Shown here piece by piece: positions 7,200 to 11,060 of a stretch of 11,060 bases of DNA (positions within the stretch are counted from its first letter, which is position 1; every line of letters starts with the position of its first letter). The position numbers were made by a program, and so were the translations under genes. This stretch comes from DATESG01 sp035270925 (lineage in GTDB: Bacteria; Bacillota_I; Bacilli_A; RFN20; CAG-826). Under the pieces are notes generated by a model that worked only from the letters and a program-made list of their open reading frames with translations, was not told the DNA's origin and ran no database searches. Location: contig DATESG010000032.1 of the NCBI GenBank assembly GCA_035270925.1, positions 1 through 11,060 on the forward strand. The letters are read 5' to 3'.

Positions 7200-8183
7200 T
7201 TATAAAATGTTTATTTTGTTTTTGGCAAAATAATCTAATTCAGTTTGATTCCAAAGCGAAGCTTGGACCTCGGCAATATGAACTTTTTCTAACACAATCA
7301 TGCAAATGCGTGATTGGCCGATTCCGCCTCCTATTGTTTGGGGTAGCTCTTCGTTTAAGACCAATTGGTGATAAGGGTGGTCAATTAAATCAAGGCGATT
7401 ACTCGCTTGTAATTGACTTTGGAGCGTCTTAGCATCAACACGGATACCCATTGATGATAGTTCAACCGCTTGCTTTAAAACATCACTCCAAATTAATATG
7501 TCGCCATTAAGGCTCCAATCATCATAATCAGGAGCACGTAAATCATGCTTTTTGCCATTAGCAAAAGCTTGACCAATGTTCTTGATAAAGACCGTTTTAT
7601 GAATTTCCGTAATTCTATGTTCTTTTTCGCGCATCGTTAAAGTTGGATACATATTATCTAATTGTTCAGCATCAATAAAGAACACATTGTCATTAATGTC
7701 GTCGCTAAGCACTGGATAAGTTTTGCGGACAAGGTCTTTAGTCTCTTTTAAAACTTCCACGATTGTGCGCACAACATTTTCTAAAAAAGCAATGTTACGA
7801 TCTTCTTGATTAATAACTAGTTCCCAATCCCATTGATCAACATAAAGAGAATGCGTGTTATCTAAAATATCTTTAGGCCTAATCGCATTCATATCTGTAT
7901 ATATACCTTCATAAATGTCATAGCCATAGTTTTTAAGGGCGATTCTTTTCCATTTGGCGAGCGATTGAACAATTTCCACATCGTAACCTAAGGTCTCAAT
8001 TCTAAATTTAAGCGCACTATCTTTAACGCCGAGATCATCATTAATTGCCGCACCGCTACTCACGACGATTGGAGCGGAAACACGTGCTAAATTTAGCCGT
8101 TCACTTAACTTTTTTTCAAAATTATCTTTAACTATTTTTATGGCATTTTGCGTTTGTATAACTGTTAGTTTTGATGTATACAT
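7200..8183 (-). CDS. asnA: Aspartate-ammonia ligase (asparagine synthetase A)
   Basis: AsnA makes asparagine from aspartate, ammonia and ATP (releasing AMP and PPi) in the cytoplasm. The 327 aa agree with the usual length of about 330. Recognisable blocks in order: PIVVSSGAAINDDLG, YVDQWDWE, FIDAEQLDNMYP, REKEHRITEIHKTVF, DYDDWSLNGDILIW, and GGGIGQSR (285-292), which corresponds to motif 3 of the class II aminoacyl-tRNA synthetase fold that AsnA shares. The start is the ATG at 8181-8183, with GGAG about five bases upstream on the minus strand. It is transcribed towards the importer operon with only 20 bases between stops. The upstream region is cut off by an IS whose left end lies about 110 bases before the start. 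No T-box consensus was seen there, and no clear promoter could be assigned. Confidence 0.95.
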   Translation of the reverse strand: MYTSKLTVIQTQNAIKIVKDNFEKKLSERLNLARVSAPIVVSSGAAINDDLGVKDSALKFRIETLGYDVEIVQSLAKWKRIALKNYGYDIYEGIYTDMNAIRPKDILDNTHSLYVDQWDWELVINQEDRNIAFLENVVRTIVEVLKETKDLVRKTYPVLSDDINDNVFFIDAEQLDNMYPTLTMREKEHRITEIHKTVFIKNIGQAFANGKKHDLRAPDYDDWSLNGDILIWSDVLKQAVELSSMGIRVDAKTLQSQLQASNRLDLIDHPYHQLVLNEELPQTIGGGIGQSRICMIVLEKVHIAEVQASLWNQTELDYFAKNKINIL

Positions 8184-8291
8184 AATTACTCCGTTTTATA
8201 AAATCTTCTTAATTTTAACACTTAAATCGCCTTAAACCGAGCCTTTTGTCATAAAAAAATAAAATACACTACGGACCTGCACTGGTAACCT

Positions 8292-8303
8292 AAATGTAGA
8301 CAC
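8292..8303 (+). repeat. IS left terminal inverted repeat
   Basis: AAATGTAGACAC is perfectly complementary to 9545-9556. Inward of this the two ends share only loose AT-rich similarity. Confidence 0.85.
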
Positions 8304-8356
8304 ATTGTAAAAGATGTGGACAAGATAATTTGTAAAAATACATTAAGGAGAATTAT

Positions 8357-8653
8357 ATGTACAGTAAAGAGCAAAAGTATAACATTGGTAAAGAAGCTTA
8401 CGACAAGGAAGACACGATTAGCAACATTGCCGAGAAATACGGAACAAGCTACATGAATGTGCGGAATTGGGCTATCGCCTACTCTAAAGCAATTGGCCAA
8501 GAGAAAACTCGTGCCAACAAATATGACAACATGGTAGAGACTGAACTAAGAAATGAGTTAATGAGGAAAGATATTGAAATCGCCAGATTAAAAAAAGGGT
8601 ATGTAGTGAAAGGGGGTGGGGGCAAAAAGGAATACGATACTACACTAGATTAG
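8357..8653 (+). CDS. IS3-family orfA (helix-turn-helix protein)
   Basis: A 98-aa protein providing the DNA-binding N-terminal part of the transposase. It starts MYSKEQKYNIGKEAYDKED; the helix-turn-helix is ISNIAEKYGTSYMNVRNWAIAY (about residues 22-43), followed by a charged helix rich in Glu, Arg and Lys (about 55-78) that resembles the leucine-zipper/coiled-coil region of OrfA proteins. AAGGAG at 8345-8350 is six bases before the ATG. The last 20 or so codons, beyond the A-run at 8590-8596, have an odd Gly-rich composition (VKGGGGKKE), as expected if the functional product leaves this frame at the A-run. OrfA alone usually acts as an inhibitor or regulator of transposition. Confidence 0.88.
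   Translation: MYSKEQKYNIGKEAYDKEDTISNIAEKYGTSYMNVRNWAIAYSKAIGQEKTRANKYDNMVETELRNELMRKDIEIARLKKGYVVKGGGGKKEYDTTLD
8590..8597 (+). other. Probable programmed -1 frameshift site (A7G)
   Basis: Seven A followed by G, positioned in the orfA frame as A AAA AAA G. A -1 slip moves the ribosome into the orfB frame, which is open from 8572 to 9522. The site therefore lies in the only overlap (8572-8653) where both frames are open, and joins OrfA to OrfB as in other IS3 elements. Confidence 0.72.
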
Positions 8654-8673
8654 AATATCAAATCGTTGCAGAG

Positions 8674-9522
8674 TTGACCTATAAGTACGATGTCGTAAGG
8701 CTGTGTAAAGAAATGCAAGTCTCGCGAAGCGGATTCTATAAATGGCAAAAAAGAGTGAATCATCCGAGCGACAAAGATATAGCAAAAGGTCATGACGTGA
8801 TGTTATTTCTTAAATACCATGAGATGTATCCAAGTCATGGATATCGTTGGCTAAACGCAAAAATTCGCTTAGATACAGGGCAGATTAACAGTGATCAATA
8901 TGCACATAAATGCTGCAAATATGCAGGAATTAGGTCTAAATCAAGTCGGTATCGATATAAAAAGAGTGAGGATAAGGAAAAATCATATCCTAATATTATT
9001 TTAAGAAATCTGAACATTAAAAACCCATTAGAGGTTGTCGTCAGTGATATGACAGCGTTTTATATTAAGGGTATATATCATGAATTAACTCTTTATATGG
9101 ACCTGTACAATAATGAACTCATTGGCCATTCATTGAGCAGTAAACGTGGCGATCCAAAAACATATTATGAGGGCTTGAAACAAGTTCTTAATAAAAAGAA
9201 AGAGTACCCAAACCTTGATATGATCTTACATTCGGACCAAGGAAGTGTGTACTCAAGTAAAAGCTTCAATGAGCTCTTGCCTAATTATAACATTACTCGG
9301 ACAATGTCGCGAGCAGGAACTCCCACAGATAACGGAGCAATGGAAGCAATCAATGGGTGGCTCAAGGAAGAGTTATTCCTCGATTTCAATATCAAAGCAG
9401 CCGATGATGCAACGAAGGCCATCAATGATTATATTCATTACTATAATTATGAAAGACCAGCCTGTGCCTTAAACTATATGACTCCGATCCAATTCAAGGA
9501 GATGAGACTACAAAGAAACTAG
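8674..9522 (+). CDS. IS3-family orfB (DDE transposase catalytic domain)
   Basis: The integrase-like catalytic half of the transposase. The frame is open from 8572, so the active enzyme is probably the OrfA-OrfB fusion made by frameshifting; the TTG at 8674 is merely the first usual start codon and has no convincing Shine-Dalgarno. Counting from it (282 aa): an HTH_21-type region at about 45-90 (YPSHGYRWLNAKIR), then the rve domain with D125 (VVVSDMTAF), D188 (ILHSDQGSVY) and E224 (NGAMEAINGWLKEE). D188 and E224 are separated by 35 residues, the classic DD(35)E spacing. The C-terminal HYYNYERPACALNYMTPIQF is the standard ending of IS3 transposases. The gene looks intact, so the element may still be active. 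Confidence 0.92.
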   Translation: MTYKYDVVRLCKEMQVSRSGFYKWQKRVNHPSDKDIAKGHDVMLFLKYHEMYPSHGYRWLNAKIRLDTGQINSDQYAHKCCKYAGIRSKSSRYRYKKSEDKEKSYPNIILRNLNIKNPLEVVVSDMTAFYIKGIYHELTLYMDLYNNELIGHSLSSKRGDPKTYYEGLKQVLNKKKEYPNLDMILHSDQGSVYSSKSFNELLPNYNITRTMSRAGTPTDNGAMEAINGWLKEELFLDFNIKAADDATKAINDYIHYYNYERPACALNYMTPIQFKEMRLQRN

Positions 9523-9544
9523 AAAGTATAACTATTTTAAATAC

Positions 9545-9556
9545 GTGTCTACATTT
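9545..9556 (+). repeat. IS right terminal inverted repeat
   Basis: GTGTCTACATTT is the reverse complement of 8292-8303 and lies 22 bases after the orfB stop, as expected for a compact IS. Confidence 0.85.
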
Positions 9557-9908
9557 CGTTGACTAATGCATTTTCACTTAACGTTAGATTAATTAATTCT
9601 TTTTAAAATGTTTGATACTTTAAAATTGACGATAGATTTTTCTTATAAAAATGAAATACATTGCCGATTGTAGTATTTTGTTTCAAGCTAATTATGGCTT
9701 TTTTATGAATATGTAAGTGGGGAGGCAAATGTTTTACCGTTTACGATATTTTATTTCGTTTCATCGTGTAACAATTAAACCAATCAAATAAATTATAGTG
9801 TAACCCTGTAAAATCACACTTGATTATGTAAGAATGAATTGCTTGATTAATAAAGCTGGATTTATTGGCATCAAAAAAATTTCCAAATCTATCATGATAT
9901 TTGAAATA

Positions 9909-9926
9909 TAGGGGCAAATGCCCCTA
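9909..9926. repeat. Short GC-rich palindrome
   Basis: TAGGGGCA and TGCCCCTA are inverted copies separated by AA. There is no following T-run on either strand, so it is not a typical terminator. A protein-binding site or a remnant IS end are possible, without further support. Confidence 0.4.
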
Positions 9927-9930
9927 ATTG

Positions 9931-9987
9931 CAATAAAAAAGCCTGACACTCCGGCGAATTGATAATTCACTAATGTATCAAGCTTTT
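9931..9987 (-). terminator. Intrinsic terminator for the PRiA4_ORF3-like gene
   Basis: On the minus strand AAAAGCTTGATAC pairs over 13 positions (two G-U) with GTGTCAGGCTTTT and continues as six T in total. The plus-strand arms are 9937-9949 and 9975-9987. The 25-base loop contains a second small hairpin (GAATT/AATTC). The G-U pairs form only in minus-strand RNA, and the T-run is on that side, so it serves the leftward gene ending at 10140, about 150 bases away. Confidence 0.7.
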
Positions 9988-10139
9988 GCGTGTTATATGT
10001 GTGGCATGACCTATTTTTATAAAGTTACGCCCCTTTATAAAATTCTCAGCATAGATATATTTAATTGATTAAAGTGTTTGGATGTATCAAAACGCTTCTA
10101 GGCAGTTCTCTAAAAATTAACTCTTAATCAGTCAATCAT

Positions 10140-10784
10140 TTACCCCTGCTTAAAATCCTCCAGATTTACTTTTGTTTCTCTGAGATAGGCATTTTCGCCC
10201 TTTAGGAGCTCATGATAGTTCATTAGAAATTCTTCTTCCAATGTCTCGTTCATTTCTTCTAGGTTCAGTGGCAGGTCAAAATCACTGAATTTCTCAATCA
10301 CAAAATTCCAAGGTTTAGAAATTCCTCTACTTTCGTCTTCTTCTGAGCAATCTGATTTAATCTCACCTTCGAAATAAGCGGATAAACTATGAATATTATC
10401 TTCCCAAATCCCCTGTCCTTTTCCTTCGAGAATAATCAGTCTCTTTTTCGATATTATTTCCACTTTTTCTTCGTATTTTATACAGTTAAAATCCCAACCA
10501 TCACCCGTATCATATTCAAACGTAAATGTTTTAGGCAAATCCTCTAAGTGATAATTACCAAGATATTTATACCCATCCATAGGATCTTCCATAAAAGGCG
10601 CCATGACGTAAATACAATGCGTATGACATCTAAACAAAAAACAGTGTTCAAAAGTCGCACCCAAAGAAGTACCAAGAATAACACCTAATTCGAACAAATT
10701 AGGATTACCTTTTACTAGTAAAGTTCGGTAAAGACGATTTTTAGGCCCGTATTTAAAGTCGAGTCTAATTTTTGTATATTGCAT
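10140..10784 (-). CDS. PRiA4_ORF3-like (IS1096 passenger TnpR-type) protein
   Basis: A 214-aa soluble, acidic protein. FTFEYDTGDGWDFNCIKYE (about residues 88-106) and ILEGKGQGIWEDN (about 117-129) match the Y-D-x-GDxW and EGxGxxPxED patterns of the plasmid pRiA4b ORF-3-like family (PF07929), annotated in IS1096 as a passenger 'TnpR'. The usual Pro of the second motif is Ile/Trp here. There is no resolvase Ser or Tyr catalytic motif, so the TnpR name should not be taken to mean recombinase; the biochemical function is unknown. The C-terminal third is Glu-rich (LNLEEMNETLEEEF). The ATG at 10784 has AGGAG about six bases upstream on the minus strand. The gene stands alone, with its own promoter and terminator, between an IS and a probable second transposase gene. 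Confidence 0.78.
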   Translation of the reverse strand: MQYTKIRLDFKYGPKNRLYRTLLVKGNPNLFELGVILGTSLGATFEHCFLFRCHTHCIYVMAPFMEDPMDGYKYLGNYHLEDLPKTFTFEYDTGDGWDFNCIKYEEKVEIISKKRLIILEGKGQGIWEDNIHSLSAYFEGEIKSDCSEEDESRGISKPWNFVIEKFSDFDLPLNLEEMNETLEEEFLMNYHELLKGENAYLRETKVNLEDFKQG

Positions 10785-10823
10785 ATCAAACTCCTGTTCA
10801 TATTATATTACTTCTACCTTAAC

Positions 10824-10853
10824 ATTATATCGTTCAATTTTAAAATACATAAA
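10824..10853 (-). promoter_or_regulatory. Possible promoter of the PRiA4_ORF3-like gene
   Basis: On the minus strand TATAAT (10824-10829) has TTTATG 18 bases upstream (10848-10853). The -10 is perfect and the -35 weak. A second TATAAT at 10802-10807 is too close to the ribosome binding site to be preferred. Confidence 0.45.
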
Positions 10854-10919
10854 TAGGATTAATATTAGAAAGATTGTTACTTTACAATTGATGTGAGACT
10901 TTTCTTAGAAATAAAAAGG

Positions 10920-10980
10920 GGGTGACCTATAATATCCCTGTAAGGCCTCTAAACTTTACAGAAAGGTATACAAATCACCC
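10920..10980 (+). other. Long interrupted hairpin directly before a start codon
   Basis: Nested complementary arms: GGGTGA 10920-10925 with TCACCC 10975-10980; TATA 10928-10931 with 10967-10970; CC 10936-10937 with GG 10965-10966; CTGTAA 10938-10943 with TTACAG 10956-10961. That is about 18 pairs with small bulges and a 12-base loop. The last base of the outer arm touches the ATG of the next gene, so in RNA the fold would hide the start region and the weak GAAAGG signal. Confidence 0.6.
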
Positions 10981-11060
10981 ATGCAAAGTTTATCACATTT
11001 CCCTCACGAGATTAAGACCCGTTATCACGCAGTTCTACTTTATCGATCAGGCAGCTATTC
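10981..11060 (+). CDS. Probable helix-turn-helix/transposase OrfA-type protein (3' end outside window)
   Basis: Only the first 26 codons are present: MQSLSHFPHEIKTRYHAVLL then YRSGSY. The pattern 'EIKTRYHAVLLYRSGSYS' resembles the first helix of IS3/IS481-type helix-turn-helix transposase subunits (a basic residue, A-V-x-L-Y, then a turn). The ATG at 10981 is the only start after an in-frame stop at 10930. A conventional ribosome binding site is missing; GAAAGG lies 14 bases upstream within a hairpin. Identity is uncertain because so little is visible. Confidence 0.5.
   Translation, partial: MQSLSHFPHEIKTRYHAVLLYRSGSY

Larger units (their letters stand above)
8295..9553 (+). mobile_element. 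IS3-family insertion sequence, complete (about 1259 bp)
   Basis: The element starts with TGTAGACAC and ends with GTGTCTACA, the TG...CA ends expected of the IS3 family. It encloses orfA and orfB in -1 relative frames. The terminal match extends three bases outwards (AAATGTAGACAC, 8292-8303; GTGTCTACATTT, 9545-9556), so the exact edge could be up to 3 bases further out. No direct target duplication is visible: AAA on the left faces TTT on the right, and the next bases also differ. The subgroup was not determined. It points away from asnA, so its left end occupies the asnA upstream region. Confidence 0.88.
9557..10139. other. Gene-free AT-rich spacer right of the IS
   Basis: About 580 bases without a convincing gene. 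It contains a short palindrome at 9909-9926, the minus-strand terminator at 9931-9987, and a 20-codon ORF at 9729-9791 preceded by GGGGAGG only three bases from its ATG. That ORF (MFYRLRYFISFHRVTIKPIK, basic) is too short and poorly spaced to call a gene. Confidence 0.5.

Noticed and set aside
3913..8283. GACCTGCACT at 3913-3922 and 8274-8283 as a shared element
   Set aside because: Only ten bases match and the surroundings differ; probably chance.
9729..9791. Twenty-codon basic ORF as a small peptide gene
   Set aside because: Its Shine-Dalgarno is only three bases from the ATG and nothing else supports expression; this length is common by chance.
1..11060. CRISPR array, tRNA or rRNA genes
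   Set aside because: No regularly spaced repeats and no cloverleaf or rRNA-like stretches were recognised on reading both strands.

Overview
The window comes from an AT-rich, low-GC Gram-positive-type genome: Bacillota, possibly an Erysipelotrichia or Mollicutes-related lineage. The supporting signs are strong AGGAGG-type ribosome binding sites, a lipoprotein-type solute-binding protein, an ammonia-dependent AsnA, a Big_2/M6 surface protease and IS3-family elements. UGA acts as a stop (the drug-type ABC ATPase ends in TGA inside an ATGTATGA overlap), so the standard bacterial code applies. The lineage is an inference; I could not search a database.

Layout. 1-1724: 3' part of a secreted or surface M6-type metalloprotease with a Big_2 domain, ending at a bidirectional terminator. 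1894-3679 (minus): a two-gene ABC-2 export system (ATPase then permease, 8-base overlap) converging on that terminator. 3680-4069: about 370 bases with no gene. 4070-7179 (plus): promoter, 25-codon leader peptide, attenuator, then a three-gene TrpXYZ-like ABC importer (lipoprotein, permease, ATPase). 7200-8183 (minus): asnA, convergent with the importer. 8295-9553: a complete IS3-family insertion sequence with orfA/orfB and an A7 frameshift site. 9554-10139: intergenic, with a minus-strand terminator. 10140-10784 (minus): a PRiA4_ORF3/IS1096-passenger-like protein. 10785-11060: a promoter region, a long hairpin and the first 26 codons of what looks like another transposase-type helix-turn-helix protein.

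The most interesting element is at 4070-4320. An excellent Shine-Dalgarno sequence drives a 25-aa peptide containing Tyr-Tyr-Tyr-Tyr-Tyr-His-Tyr. It is followed by a set of mutually exclusive hairpins ending in a textbook intrinsic terminator just before the transporter genes. A 9-base sequence occurs twice, so one complementary segment can pair with the upstream copy (terminator allowed) or with the copy inside the terminator stem (antiterminator). A further 8-base segment overlapping the end of the leader ORF can break the upstream pairing, but only if no ribosome has reached the leader stop codon. This is the logic of ribosome-mediated attenuation, here tuned to tyrosine. Bacillota usually control aromatic amino acid genes by T-box or TRAP. 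It predicts that the TrpXYZ-like importer takes up tyrosine and is switched on when charged tRNA-Tyr is scarce.

The left part looks like ordinary chromosome with envelope and transport functions. The right part (8295 onward) is an accessory zone with one complete IS, an IS-associated passenger-type gene and the start of a probable second element.
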